This document shows positions 24,920 to 35,034 of a DNA stretch of 64,000 nt, one piece after another. The stretch comes from Oceanicaulis sp. (GTDB lineage: Bacteria > Pseudomonadota > Alphaproteobacteria > Caulobacterales > Maricaulaceae), in assembly GCA_040112665.1 (NCBI GenBank), contig CP157796.1, positions 312,813 through 376,812 on the forward strand, given 5' to 3'. The position numbers and the translations under genes were made by a program. The notes below the pieces were generated by a model that made no database searches, was not told the origin of the DNA, and worked only from the letters and a program-made list of their open reading frames with translations. Positions within the stretch are counted from its first letter, which is position 1. Every line of letters begins with the position of its first letter.

Positions 24920-24956
24920 GGGCAGACTCTGCCGCCAGGCCCGGCAGAGTCTGCCC
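24920..24956. promoter_or_regulatory. tandem GGCA-GANTC-TGCC palindromes, candidate FlbD enhancer
   Basis: Two 13-bp dyads, GGCAGACTCTGCC (24921-24933) and GGCAGAGTCTGCC (24943-24955), are also inverted copies of each other, so 24920-24934 and 24942-24956 form a 15-bp perfect inverted repeat. The site lies 34 bp upstream of the flgK sigma54 promoter and about 75 bp upstream of the fliK one, a normal enhancer distance. Each dyad has GANTC at its centre. Confidence 0.6.
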
Positions 24957-24978
24957 GCCGAAAGGCTGGAAACACCTC

Positions 24979-24993
24979 TTAACGAGAGTTTAC
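24979..24993 (+). promoter_or_regulatory. CtrA-like binding site upstream of fliK
   Basis: TTAA (24979-24982), seven bases, then TTAC (24990-24993): one mismatch from the CtrA consensus TTAA-N7-TTAA. It lies 37 bp upstream of the candidate sigma54 promoter for fliK. Confidence 0.45.
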
Positions 24994-25029
24994 ATGCTGT
25001 TTTTATTAGTGTTTCAGGTTTCGGCGCGC

Positions 25030-25044
25030 TGGCACGGGGCTTGA
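25030..25044 (+). promoter_or_regulatory. candidate sigma54 promoter for fliK-flgD-flgE
   Basis: TGGCAC-N5-TTGA: the -24 element is perfect, but the -12 element has GA in place of the near-invariant GC. It lies 92 bp upstream of the fliK start and downstream of the palindromes. Confidence 0.4.
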
Positions 25045-25136
25045 AAGACTGCTGTCGTACCGGCCCGCCAAAACGGCGCGCCATCACGAAGACGCGGCAA
25101 AAAGCGCGCACCCCATCGCCAGGTCACGCTCGCGCC

Positions 25137-26918
25137 ATGCCGCAGGTCCAGCCTCTGTTTCCGGCTGCTCAGCCCACGCCCGACGCCCGTCCGGCCGTCC
25201 GCGACACTGGTGCGCCGGAAAGCGGGGGTGCGCCCGAGAGCGGGTTCGCCGCGTTCGTCGCCGGCGCGCAGGCTGACGCCGGCCGGGCCGCGCGCGGCGG
25301 CGATGCGCGCGCCGCAATCGTCAGCGACAAGGCCGCAGACGGCGCAGCCCCGGTCGCCCAGGCCGGCGAACGCGCCGCGCCGAGCCTTGAGGCGCGCAGC
25401 CGCGCTGTGCGCGAGGCGACGGGCGGCGGGTCTGCTGAAACAGCCGAAGCGCTGAAATCTGGTAGGACGCCCGGCGCGGCTGCGTCACCCGATCATGCCG
25501 GCCCGGCCGCCGCAGGCGCCGAGACCGCGCAGGGTCGGCCGAGCGCGGCCGCACCGACGGCGGCGCCAGCCCCTGACGTCGAGACGAACCCCCGCGGCGC
25601 CCGTTCCGGACCGCCCGCCACCGATGCGGCGCAGGTGGAGCGCAGCCGTAACGCGCCCGCAGCGCCGCAGAGCCCCCAGTCCCAAGCGCCCGCGATCCCC
25701 GCATCTCACGCTCCGGCGCCGGGCGCGGTGAAGGTGGAGACGGACACTGAGGCCGCCGCCGCGCCGAAACCGGCTGAGAGCGATAAGCCGGCCGACGAGG
25801 CGAAGGCCGCTCCGGCCGGCGTGCGTGCGGAAAAAGCCGCTGCGCCCGCTGACGCGCCGGACGCCGCCCCCGCCAGGCCCGCCGCTGCTTCCGGGTCCCA
25901 GGCCGCACAGCCCGCCTCAGAGCCCGCACCGCAAGCCGCCCCGCAGGCGGGTGACGCGCAGCCCGCAGACGCGCCTGACGCCGCGCCGCCCGCCCAGGGC
26001 CGCACCGATGCGCCGAAGGCCGACGCGGCGAAAGCTGATGCAGTCCCGGCCGCGAAAAACGGCGAGGCCGCGGGCCTGTCGGGCCTGAAGCCGGAGACCG
26101 GCGATCGGCGGGTGCGCGACGACGCGCCGCGCGCCGACCGGACCGGCGCGGAGATGCGCGAGGGCCGCCGCGCCGATGCCGCCGCGAAGTCTGACGCCGC
26201 GCCGCGCACAGACGCTGCGAACACTCCGCCGCACCCGCAATCTCAATCGCAGGCCCAGCCCGCGCCGCAAGGTACGCCGCAGGCAACCCCGCCCGCCTTC
26301 GCCGCCGCGCTCACGCGCGCACCGGTCTTCACTGGCACGGCGGCTGATCCGGCCCTGACCGAAGGCGCGACCGACACCGCCGGCGGCGAGCTCGATCCCG
26401 CGCTCGAACCCGGCGCAATGCGCGGCGAGGCCCGCAGCGAAGCCGCCCGCCTGCCCGGCCAGGCCGGACAGGCTGCGCGCTTCACGCTGCAGACGGTGCA
26501 GCACCTCGCCGCCAGGGTCGCCCAGACCGCGGCGAACGGCGGGCGCACGGTGGACATCCGGCTCGATCCGCCCGAGCTGGGCCGGGTCGAGGTGCGCCTT
26601 GAAATGGGCTCTGACAATTCGGTGCGCGCGCTCCTGAGCGCGGAACGCGCCGACACGCTGGCCGAACTTCAGCGCACGGCGCGCGACCTTGAAAAGGCGC
26701 TCGCCGACGCCGGGCTCGACCTTGCCGAAAACGGGCTGGAATTCACCCTGTCCCAGCAGAACGGCGATGAGAGCGAGCGCGGCTCCGGCCGCTTTATCCC
26801 GGTCTTCGCCGAGAGCGAGGTCATGGCGCCCGAACCTGCGTCCGGCGCGATCAGAACTCCGCCCAGTCTTTACGGCTTCGCGCTCAGCGCAGCCGCCCGC
26901 CTCGATCTGAGAGCCTGA
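25137..26918 (+). CDS. fliK: flagellar hook-length control protein FliK
   Basis: The ATG at 25137 gives 593 residues. About 440 residues of Ala/Pro/Asp-rich low-complexity sequence form the expected unstructured ruler. A C-terminal Flg_hook domain follows: GRTVDIRLDPPELGRVEVRLEMGSDNSVRALLSAERADTLAELQRTARDLEKALADAGL. FliK is secreted during hook growth and switches export specificity through FlhB. The stop is followed by flgD after one base, and flgE comes next, so the three probably form one operon. The exact start is uncertain because the frame stays open upstream. Confidence 0.85.
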   Translation: MPQVQPLFPAAQPTPDARPAVRDTGAPESGGAPESGFAAFVAGAQADAGRAARGGDARAAIVSDKAADGAAPVAQAGERAAPSLEARSRAVREATGGGSAETAEALKSGRTPGAAASPDHAGPAAAGAETAQGRPSAAAPTAAPAPDVETNPRGARSGPPATDAAQVERSRNAPAAPQSPQSQAPAIPASHAPAPGAVKVETDTEAAAAPKPAESDKPADEAKAAPAGVRAEKAAAPADAPDAAPARPAAASGSQAAQPASEPAPQAAPQAGDAQPADAPDAAPPAQGRTDAPKADAAKADAVPAAKNGEAAGLSGLKPETGDRRVRDDAPRADRTGAEMREGRRADAAAKSDAAPRTDAANTPPHPQSQSQAQPAPQGTPQATPPAFAAALTRAPVFTGTAADPALTEGATDTAGGELDPALEPGAMRGEARSEAARLPGQAGQAARFTLQTVQHLAARVAQTAANGGRTVDIRLDPPELGRVEVRLEMGSDNSVRALLSAERADTLAELQRTARDLEKALADAGLDLAENGLEFTLSQQNGDESERGSGRFIPVFAESEVMAPEPASGAIRTPPSLYGFALSAAARLDLRA

Positions 26919-26919
26919 C

Positions 26920-27612
26920 ATGAACGAACTCAATCCGCTCGGCCTTGCTCTGCCCCAGACCGGCGCGCTGGCCGCCCAGGCCGGCGAGACCGCGACTGCG
27001 GTGGGAAATCTCGCGGACAATTTCGACACCTTCCTGACCCTGCTGACCGAACAGCTGCAGAATCAGGATCCGCTCGATCCGATGGACTCCCAGCAGTTCG
27101 TCCAGCAGCTGGTGCAGTTCTCCTCGGTCGAGCAGCTGATCAGCTCGAACCAGTCGCTCGAGACGATCCTGGCGCTTCAGAGCGCGAACGCGCGCATGGG
27201 CGCGACCGATTTCCTGGGCCGTGACGTGACGGTGTCGTCAAACCTCGCCGAGCTGAACGGCGGGCAGGCGCGCTGGACCTACGGCCTGCCGCGTCAGGCT
27301 GACAGCGTCGAGGTGATGATCTCCGATGAGGCCGGCCGCGTGATCGGCGGCTTCCCGGTCCAGGCGACGAGCCAGGGCCCGCACGACTTCGTCTGGGACG
27401 GCAAGGACCCGGCGGGCAACACCCTGCCCGACGGGGTCTACCGGATCGACGTCATCGCCAAGGACGCCGAAGGCCAGCGCATGGACGTGCCCGTGCGCGT
27501 CACCGGCCGGGCGACGGGCGTGGACATGAGCGGCGACGAAGTCGTCGTGGAGATCGGCGGGCTGCGCGTGCCCGCCGGACGCGTGGTCGCGGTGCGCGAT
27601 CTCGGCGTGTGA
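26920..27612 (+). CDS. flgD: flagellar hook assembly scaffold FlgD
   Basis: This 230-residue protein has the family signature FDTFLTLLTEQLQNQDPLDPMDSQQFVQQLVQFSSVEQL (35-73) and a C-terminal FlgD Ig/tudor-like domain containing HDFVWDGKDPAGNTLPDGVYRI. It caps the growing hook and is discarded when FlgK arrives. It starts one base after the fliK stop, so translation is coupled. Confidence 0.94.
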   Translation: MNELNPLGLALPQTGALAAQAGETATAVGNLADNFDTFLTLLTEQLQNQDPLDPMDSQQFVQQLVQFSSVEQLISSNQSLETILALQSANARMGATDFLGRDVTVSSNLAELNGGQARWTYGLPRQADSVEVMISDEAGRVIGGFPVQATSQGPHDFVWDGKDPAGNTLPDGVYRIDVIAKDAEGQRMDVPVRVTGRATGVDMSGDEVVVEIGGLRVPAGRVVAVRDLGV

Positions 27613-27730
27613 GTGACCTGAAGGGCCGCGAAGACGGCCCGGCGGGGGGCGAAAACCGGTCCCCGCGATCAAAATCGATCCGCCCCAGAACGGCCCCCGG
27701 ATCACATCAAGGACATTGGGAGCGGTACCC

Positions 27731-29122
27731 ATGAGCATCAACTCGGCCCTGGCCGCCGGCGCGTCCGGTCTTCTGGCCAATTCTTCCGCCCTGGCGGCGA
27801 TTTCCGACAACATCGCGAACGTGAACACGGTCGGCTACAAGCGCGTCGATACGGTCTTCACGCCGAATTACAAGATCGGCGGCGGCGGGGAAGCGCGCTA
27901 CGCGTCGTCCGGCGTCAGCTCGAACTCCCGGCTGGACGTGAACTCCGCAGGTCTTCTCAATCCGGGCTCGGGCCCGACGGATATGGCGATCGACGGCTCG
28001 GGCTTCTTCGTGGTCCGTCCCAGCCCGAACAACGCCAGCGGGGCAGACGCGGTGCTGTTCACCCGCTCGGGCGGGTTCCAGACCGACGATGCAGGCTTTC
28101 TGAGGAACGACGCGGGTCAGTACCTGTTCGCCTGGCCGGTGCAGGCCGACGGCACGGTGAACCAGAACCCGTCCAACCTCGATCAGCTCGAGGCGGTGAA
28201 CCTGTCCAACATCGGCGGCACGGCCGACGCGACCAGCTCGGTGCGCATCAACGCGAACCTGCAGGCCAGCCAGGCCGTTTCTCCGGCCGCGGCGACGTAC
28301 GACGCGACGGTGGCGGCGAACAACATGGCTTCGGGCGCGGTGACGCCGGACTTCCAGCGCACCATCCAGATCTACGACACCCAGGGCGGCGTGCGTTCGG
28401 TCACCCTGTCGCTGCTGAAGTCGACCACGGCGAACCAGTGGCACGCCGAGCTGCATGTCGAACCGGCCAGCGACGTGACCACCGGCGCGGGCCTCAACAA
28501 CGGCCAGATCGCCACGGGCGTCATCGCCTTCGACACCAACGGCGAGATCAACCCCGCCGCGACGACCCTGCCCAGCTCGCTGACCTTCCTGGGGTCGGAC
28601 AACGCTGCGGCCCTGGGCGCGAACGACGTGCAATGGGCGGCCGCCACCGGGGTTGGCGCGCAGACGATCAGCCTCGATCTCGGCGCGGCCGGCAGCCCGG
28701 GCGGCATCACCCAGTTCGACAGCCCCTCGGTTCTGAACTCCACCACCGTGGACGGCGCGATCTTCGGCGCCTTCGCCGGCGTGGAAGTCAGCCCTGACGG
28801 TTTCGTCTCGGCGCGGTTCACCAACGGCGTGGTCCGTCAGGTCTACCAGATCCCGATCGCCACGGTGTTCAATCCCAACGGCCTGGCTTCGGTCGGCGGG
28901 GCGAGCTTCCAGATCACCGACGATTCCGGCGCCTTCACCCTGAACGCGCCCGGCGTCGGGGCTTCGGGCACCATCGCGGCGTCGACCCTGGAGAACTCCA
29001 ACGTCGACATCGCGACCGAATTCTCAGACCTCATCATCACCCAACGCGCCTATTCGGCGAGCTCGCGGATCATCACCACCGCGGACGAAATGCTCGCCGA
29101 GGCCATCCAGATGAAGCGCTAA
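27731..29122 (+). CDS. flgE: flagellar hook protein FlgE
   Basis: The ATG at 27731 gives 463 residues, beginning MSINSALAAGASGLLANSSALAAISDNIANVNTVGYK, the conserved rod/hook N-terminus. The FlgE D2-type middle and the C-terminal helix (NVDIATEFSDLIITQRAYSASSRIITTADEMLAEAIQMKR) follow. It is the main hook subunit, exported and assembled under the FlgD cap. A 118-bp gap with a GGGCCG/CGGCCC hairpin separates it from flgD. It ends in a strong terminator. Confidence 0.95.
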   Translation: MSINSALAAGASGLLANSSALAAISDNIANVNTVGYKRVDTVFTPNYKIGGGGEARYASSGVSSNSRLDVNSAGLLNPGSGPTDMAIDGSGFFVVRPSPNNASGADAVLFTRSGGFQTDDAGFLRNDAGQYLFAWPVQADGTVNQNPSNLDQLEAVNLSNIGGTADATSSVRINANLQASQAVSPAAATYDATVAANNMASGAVTPDFQRTIQIYDTQGGVRSVTLSLLKSTTANQWHAELHVEPASDVTTGAGLNNGQIATGVIAFDTNGEINPAATTLPSSLTFLGSDNAAALGANDVQWAAATGVGAQTISLDLGAAGSPGGITQFDSPSVLNSTTVDGAIFGAFAGVEVSPDGFVSARFTNGVVRQVYQIPIATVFNPNGLASVGGASFQITDDSGAFTLNAPGVGASGTIAASTLENSNVDIATEFSDLIITQRAYSASSRIITTADEMLAEAIQMKR

Positions 29123-29160
29123 GCCGCGCTTCGACACCCGCCGTCCCACCGGCAAACCTT

Positions 29161-29196
29161 CCCCCGGCGCAACCCGCGCCGGGGGTTTCTTTTTTC
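29161..29196 (+). terminator. intrinsic terminator after flgE
   Basis: The stem CCCCCGGCGC (29161-29170) / GCGCCGGGGG (29176-29185) has a 5-base loop and is followed by TTTCTTTTTTC. It ends the fliK-flgD-flgE unit before sciP. Confidence 0.95.
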
Positions 29197-29307
29197 TAAA
29201 GGCTTGATTCAGGGAAGATTCACCCTGGGCTTTAGAGGTTCTGAAAGAGGCTGGGTGGTACAACCCGTCCTATCAAGGGCGCGCGTCAGACGCGCCGGTA
29301 AGGACGG

Positions 29308-29589
29308 ATGGGTCGGATGGAACGTCGTATCAAGAAGGAAAACTATGTGATCGGACCGGACGGCAGCCCGCTGACCGTCGCCGATCTCCCCAGCCCCAGC
29401 ACCCAGCGCTGGGTCATTCGCCGCAAGGCCGAAGTCGTCGCCGCGGTGCGCGGCGGACTGCTCAGCCTGGACGAGGCGTGTGATCGTTACCGGCTGACGG
29501 TGGAGGAATTCCTCTCCTGGCAGCGCGCGATCGACCGCCACGGCCTGGCCGGGCTCCGGACCACGCGGATCCAGCACTACCGCCAGTAA
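29308..29589 (+). CDS. sciP: DUF1153 protein, SciP-type CtrA inhibitor
   Basis: This 93-residue protein consists almost wholly of the DUF1153 domain: YVIGPDGSPLTVADLPSPSTQRWVIRRKAEVVAAVRGGLLSLDEACDRYRLTVEEFLSWQRAIDRHGLAGLRTTRIQHYRQ, a helix-turn-helix fold. In Caulobacter, SciP binds CtrA or CtrA-target promoters and blocks CtrA-dependent transcription after DNA replication starts. There it also lies between flgE and fliF, the same order as here. The start may be the ATG at 29308 or at 29317; AGGACGG precedes both. It is its own transcription unit between two hairpins. Confidence 0.9.
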   Translation: MGRMERRIKKENYVIGPDGSPLTVADLPSPSTQRWVIRRKAEVVAAVRGGLLSLDEACDRYRLTVEEFLSWQRAIDRHGLAGLRTTRIQHYRQ

Positions 29590-29613
29590 GGCGCACACGA
29601 CTCCGTTTCAGCA

Positions 29614-29645
29614 AAGGCGCGCGTCCGGTTCCGGGCGCGCGCCTT
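29614..29645 (+). terminator. probable terminator after sciP
   Basis: AAGGCGCGCG (29614-29623) pairs with CGCGCGCCTT (29636-29645), with an inner CCGG-TT-CCGG stem. Only a weak TTTT follows 7 bases later. Confidence 0.55.
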
Positions 29646-29666
29646 CGTGCATTTTGAATCAAGCCG

Positions 29667-29682
29667 TTAAGGCCTCGTTTAC
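29667..29682 (+). promoter_or_regulatory. CtrA-like binding site in the fliF promoter region
   Basis: TTAA (29667-29670), seven bases, TTTAC (29678-29682): one mismatch from the CtrA consensus TTAA-N7-TTAAC. It lies 19 bp before the fliF start. In Caulobacter the fliF operon is a CtrA-controlled class II flagellar operon, and SciP represses such promoters; both elements are side by side here. Confidence 0.55.
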
Positions 29683-29700
29683 GCGGGCGGTGGGAAAAAC

Positions 29701-31395
29701 TTGCCTAGCCGCTCCACTCCCGGGGCGGCCGGTTCGTTTGACCCGGGGGCCGCCTTGAATCAGGTGCTCGAACAGCTCGCCCGCTTCGGTTGGGGCCGCC
29801 TGGCTGCGATCGTCGGCCTGACGCTCGGCGCGGGCGCGGCTCTGGCGATGTTCACCATGAGCATGAATTCCGGCGACGACGCGCTGCTGTTCTCCGGCCT
29901 TCAGCCCAACGACGCGGCCGCGGTCACCGAGCGTCTGGATCGCGCGGGCATCGCCTACGAGCTGCGCGAGGGCGGCTCGGCGGTCTATGTGGGCCGGGAC
30001 TCCGTGGACGAGGCGCGCATGCGCGTGGCCTCGGGCGGCGCGCTGGGCTTCGGCTCGGTCGGCTACGAAATCTTCGACGAGACCGACGCGCTGGGGACCA
30101 CCAGCTTCGTTCAGAACGTCAACGCCAAGCGCGCCCTGGAAGGCGAGCTGGCCCGTTCGATCAACACCATGGCCGCGGTTTCGAGCGCGCGCGTGCTTCT
30201 GGTCCTGCCCGAGCGCCGGCTGTTCTCCCGCGACCAGCAGGAGCCCTCGGCCTCGGTCGTGCTCACCGTGAACGGCGAATTGAACGGCGGTCAGGTCGAG
30301 ACGATCCGCAATCTCGTGGCCACCGCGGTACCCGGCCTGACGCCGAACCGGATCACCATCGCGGATTCCACCGGCCGCATGCTGGCGAGCCCCACCGACG
30401 GCGACGCGCTGAGCGGCGTGGCGCTGGAGACCCGCCGCAGCGACGTGGAAGAAAGCCTGCGCCGCAAGATCCTCGACGTGGTCGAAGGCGTGGTCGGCCC
30501 CGGTGCGGCGCGCGTGGTCGTCACCGCCGAGCTCGACCGGGAAAGCTCGACGGAAACCTCGGTGGTGTTCGACCCCAATACCCAGGTCGAGGTCAGCCGC
30601 CGCTCCGAAGAGGAAAACAGCGAAGAACCGGTCAATGACGGCGCGGTGTCGGTGTCGGAGAACCAGCCCGACGCGGATGGAAACGCCGCCGGTGCGACCC
30701 GCCTGGCCCGCACCAGCCGGGAGATGACCGAGCGCAATTTCGAGAACTCCTCGACCCAGACCACCCGGGTGCGCGAGGCCGGCGCGGTGCGCCGCCTGGC
30801 GGTCTCGGTCGTGGTCGACGAACGCGCCGCGCCCGGCGCTGACGGCGCGATCGCGTTTGAAGCGCGCAGCGCCGCAGAGATGGACCAGATCCGCAATCTG
30901 GTCGCGGCTGCAGCGGGCTTCCCGCTCGATCCGGCGCTGCGCGACGAGACCCAGATACTTGAAGTGCAGCAGATGCGCTTCTCGCGGCCGGATCTGAACG
31001 CCGGCACGCCTGCGCCGGAAGGCTTCTCGCTGGCCTCGCTCGATTTCATGCGGATCGCCGAGATCGCGGTTCTGTTCATCACCGCGCTTCTGATCATCGT
31101 GCTGGTCGCCCGTCCGCTGGTGCGCGGCGCGATCGCCGGACCGCAGCCGGCGAACGAGGCCGCCCTCGCGGGGCCGTCCGACAAGCCGCGCATCGCCGCC
31201 AGGGCGCGCGAAGGGGACGGCGAGCAGATGATGCTGCCCGAGAGCGAGGACGATCTCGACGACGAACGCATCGACGTCGCCCAGATCGACGGTCAGGTGA
31301 AGAAGTCTTCAGTGCGCAAGGTCGCCGCCCTGGTCGACCAGCACCCCGACGAAACCATGAGCATCCTCAGAAGCTGGATGCACGAGAACGCATAA
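29701..31395 (+). CDS. fliF: flagellar MS-ring protein FliF
   Basis: This 564-residue protein has two TM segments (about 36-60, [19 protein letters not shown]; and 452-474, [19 protein letters not shown]). Between them are the ring-building domains ([80 protein letters not shown]). The C-terminal FliG-binding helix is [16 protein letters not shown]. No ATG exists at a suitable place; TTG at 29701, after GGTGGGA, is the best start (a second TTG at 29755 is possible). It begins the fliF-fliG-fliH-fliN-flbD operon and overlaps no neighbour, fliG starting 2 bp after. Confidence 0.94.
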   Translation: MPSRSTPGAAGSFDPGAALNQVLEQLARFGWGRLAAIVGLTLGAGAALAMFTMSMNSGDDALLFSGLQPNDAAAVTERLDRAGIAYELREGGSAVYVGRDSVDEARMRVASGGALGFGSVGYEIFDETDALGTTSFVQNVNAKRALEGELARSINTMAAVSSARVLLVLPERRLFSRDQQEPSASVVLTVNGELNGGQVETIRNLVATAVPGLTPNRITIADSTGRMLASPTDGDALSGVALETRRSDVEESLRRKILDVVEGVVGPGAARVVVTAELDRESSTETSVVFDPNTQVEVSRRSEEENSEEPVNDGAVSVSENQPDADGNAAGATRLARTSREMTERNFENSSTQTTRVREAGAVRRLAVSVVVDERAAPGADGAIAFEARSAAEMDQIRNLVAAAAGFPLDPALRDETQILEVQQMRFSRPDLNAGTPAPEGFSLASLDFMRIAEIAVLFITALLIIVLVARPLVRGAIAGPQPANEAALAGPSDKPRIAARAREGDGEQMMLPESEDDLDDERIDVAQIDGQVKKSSVRKVAALVDQHPDETMSILRSWMHENA

Positions 31396-31396
31396 G

Positions 31397-32431
31397 ATGG
31401 CCCAGGCTGGACGCAAATCCCGCAAGATCGACGATCCCAGCGATCTGGAAGGCGCCGAAAAGGCCGCCGTGATCCTGCTCGCGCTGGGCGACGAGCAGCG
31501 CCGTCTGTGGGAGCAGATGGACGACGAGGAGATCCGCATCATCTCCCAGGCCATGGTTCAGCTGGGCAACGTCACCGCCGCGGCGGTGGAGAAGCTGATC
31601 CTGGAGTTCGTCGGCTCGATGAGCTCGACCGGCTCGATCACAGGCTCGGTCGAACAGGCCCACCGCATCCTCGCCTCCTTCCTGCCCGAGGAGAAGGTCG
31701 AGCAGATCATGGAGGAGCTGCGCGGCCCCGCCGGCCGGACCATGTGGGACAAGCTGGCGAACGTGAACGAGGTGGTGCTGGCGAACTACCTCAAGAACGA
31801 ATACCCGCAGACCGTCGCGGTCGTGCTGTCGAAGGTCCGCCCCGACCACGCCGCACGCGTGCTCGCCGCCCTGCCCGAGGATTTCGCCCTCGAGGTGGTG
31901 ATGCGCATGCTGAAGATGGAGCCCGTCCAGCGCGAGATCATCGAGAAGATCGAGGAGACGCTGCGCACCGAGTTCATGAGCAATCTGGCCCGCACCTCCA
32001 AGCAGGACAGCCACGAGCTCATGGCCGACATCTTCAACAATTTCGACCGGCAGACCGAGAACCGGTTCCTGGCCACCCTCGAAGAGCGCAATCGCGACAG
32101 CGCGGAGAAGATCCGCTCGCTGATGTTCGTCTTCGAAGACCTCGGAAAGCTCGACCCGCAAGGCGTGCAGACCCTGCTGCGCCAGGTGCCCAAGGACCAG
32201 CTGGGCCTGGCGCTGAAGGGCGCGTCGGACACGCTGCGCGACCTGTTCTTCTCCAATATGAGCGAACGCGCCGCGAAGATCCTGCGCGAGGACATGGCCT
32301 CGATGGGGCCGGTGCGCCTGAAGGACGTCGATCAGGCCCAGCAGACCATGGTCAATCTCGCCAAGGACCTCGCCGCCAAGGGCGAGATCCTGATCGCCGA
32401 AGGCGGCGGCGAAGACGAGCTGATCTACTAG
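31397..32431 (+). CDS. fliG: flagellar motor switch protein FliG
   Basis: This 344-residue protein has the three FliG domains: N-terminal FliF-binding ([17 protein letters not shown]), middle with EYPQT in the place of the usual EHPQT ([30 protein letters not shown]), and C-terminal torque-generating armadillo domain ([24 protein letters not shown]...[13 protein letters not shown]). It acts at the cytoplasmic C-ring, against MotA. It starts one base after the fliF stop. Confidence 0.96.
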   Translation: MAQAGRKSRKIDDPSDLEGAEKAAVILLALGDEQRRLWEQMDDEEIRIISQAMVQLGNVTAAAVEKLILEFVGSMSSTGSITGSVEQAHRILASFLPEEKVEQIMEELRGPAGRTMWDKLANVNEVVLANYLKNEYPQTVAVVLSKVRPDHAARVLAALPEDFALEVVMRMLKMEPVQREIIEKIEETLRTEFMSNLARTSKQDSHELMADIFNNFDRQTENRFLATLEERNRDSAEKIRSLMFVFEDLGKLDPQGVQTLLRQVPKDQLGLALKGASDTLRDLFFSNMSERAAKILREDMASMGPVRLKDVDQAQQTMVNLAKDLAAKGEILIAEGGGEDELIY

Positions 32432-32443
32432 GGAGGGGCGAGA

Positions 32444-33097
32444 ATGACCAAATCCTTCAAGCCCTTCGCCTTCGACCGCGAGTTCGCCGCGGACGGCACG
32501 GTTCTGCGCGACGGCGAGAAGATCAAGCGCGTGCTCACCGAAGCCGAAGCCGCCGCCATGGCCGAACAGGCCGCCACCGCCGCCCGCAAGGGCGAGGAGG
32601 CCGAAGCGGCGCGCGCGAGCGCGGATGCGCTCAAACAGATCGCCGCACGCCTGCAGGCGCTGGTGGGCCGGCTGAGCGCGGAATCCGACGCCATGCGCGA
32701 GGATGCGGTCCGCCTGGCGCTGGCCGCGGCGCGCGCGGTCGCGGGCGCGGCGCTCGACAATTACGCCGCCGACACCGTCGAGCAGTGCGTGCGCGAGGCG
32801 CTGTCCGATCTCAGGGCCGAGCCGCGCATCGCGGTGCGCGTGGCCCCGGCTCTGGCCGACGAGATCGCCGAGCGGCTCTACCAGTTCGCCGAGCGCGAGG
32901 GGCTTGAAGGCGCGGTCGTGGTGCGGGCGGACGACGAATGCGGCGCGGGCGACTGCGTCATCGAATGGCGGGCGGGCGCGATCGAACGCACCCAGGCCGA
33001 TATTGAGGCGCGCATCCAGAGCGCAGTGGAAAACTGGCTGGCGAGACCGGCCGAAGAGCGCGACGCGGGCGATGACGCCGGCGGCGCGGCGGCCTGA
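32444..33097 (+). CDS. fliH: flagellar export ATPase regulator FliH (FlbE type)
   Basis: This 217-residue protein has an Ala/Glu-rich coiled coil (about 35-90) followed by a FliH/V-ATPase-E-like C-terminal domain: EQCVREALSDLRAEPRIAVRVAPALADEIAERL...VVRADDECGAGDCVIEWRAGAIERTQADIEARI. It binds FliI and FliN to dock the export ATPase. In Caulobacter the gene in this operon position is called flbE. The N-terminus (MTKSFKPFAFDREF) matches that group. fliI is not in the window. Confidence 0.88.
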   Translation: MTKSFKPFAFDREFAADGTVLRDGEKIKRVLTEAEAAAMAEQAATAARKGEEAEAARASADALKQIAARLQALVGRLSAESDAMREDAVRLALAAARAVAGAALDNYAADTVEQCVREALSDLRAEPRIAVRVAPALADEIAERLYQFAEREGLEGAVVVRADDECGAGDCVIEWRAGAIERTQADIEARIQSAVENWLARPAEERDAGDDAGGAAA

Positions 33098-33116
33098 GGG
33101 CTGAAGGAGCGAGACC

Positions 33117-33482
33117 ATGAACGACGACGATCTCAATCTGCCCGACCTGGCCGGGAGCCAGCCGCAGGGCGGCGCTGAGGACGATCACGGCGCGGGCCCG
33201 CCCGCCTCGCTGATCGAGGAAGAAGTGCGCACCGCGGTCGATCTCGCGCCGGTCTTCGACGTGCCGGTGAACATCTCCGCCGTGCTGGGCAAGGCGCATA
33301 TCGACGTCAATTCGCTTCTGCGCCTCACCTCGGGCTCGGTGCTCGAACTCGACCGCAAGGTCGGCGAGGCGATCGACATCTACGTGAACAACCGGCTGGT
33401 CGCCCGCGGCGAGGTCGTCGTGGTCGACGACCGGCTGGGCGTGACCATGACCGAAATCATCAAGGACGGGGACGCGGCGTGA
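33117..33482 (+). CDS. fliN: flagellar motor switch protein FliN
   Basis: This 121-residue protein has a disordered acidic N-terminus and a SpoA/FliN domain: PVFDVPVNISAVLGKAHIDVNSLLRLTSGSVLELDRKVGEAIDIYVNNRLVARGEVVVVDDRLGVTMTEII. It forms the base of the C-ring and binds FliH. An AAGGAG ribosome site lies upstream. Confidence 0.96.
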   Translation: MNDDDLNLPDLAGSQPQGGAEDDHGAGPPASLIEEEVRTAVDLAPVFDVPVNISAVLGKAHIDVNSLLRLTSGSVLELDRKVGEAIDIYVNNRLVARGEVVVVDDRLGVTMTEIIKDGDAA

Positions 33483-33511
33483 GCCGCCGGGCCGAAGAAA
33501 GGAACTGAACC

Positions 33512-34867
<1,356 letters not shown>

Positions 34868-34887
34868 GATTGCATCGAGCGCCTGAT

Positions 34888-35008
34888 GTCTCCCCCCGCC
34901 TGCGGGGGGAGTGGCCCGAAGGGCCGAGGGGGGCTGCGCCTCCCCTGAATGACCACGCCGCCCCCTCCGTCCGCTTCGCGGACACCTCCCCCGCAAGCGG
35001 GGGAGGAC
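34888..35008. repeat. GC-rich palindromic interspersed repeat (type A)
   Basis: The left end has TCTCCCCCCGCCTGCGGGGG and a GGCCCGAAGGGCC hairpin. The right end has GTCCGCTTCGCGGAC and CCTCCCCCGCAAGCGGGGGA hairpins. It lies between flbD and flhA, so it may end or weaken read-through in the flagellar operon. Confidence 0.88.
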
Positions 35009-35034
35009 ATCCCAGCCCATCGGACGGTTGCTGA

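Larger units (their letters stand above)
24678..25136. other. 459-bp divergent flagellar control region between flgK and fliK
   Basis: I see no convincing gene here. It holds three copies of a GGCA-GANTC-TGCC palindrome, one sigma54-type promoter facing each way, and a CtrA-like site, listed separately. An in-frame extension of fliK upstream to 24816 is open but crosses the promoter elements, so it is not taken as coding. Confidence 0.7.

Noticed and set aside
24816..25136. N-terminal extension of fliK
   Set aside because: It would place the sigma54-type promoter, CtrA-like site and palindromes inside coding sequence; the extension is basic and unlike FliK.
25917..27029. Minus-strand frame opposite fliK and flgD
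   Set aside because: Shadow of GC-skewed codons; no ribosome site or recognisable domain.
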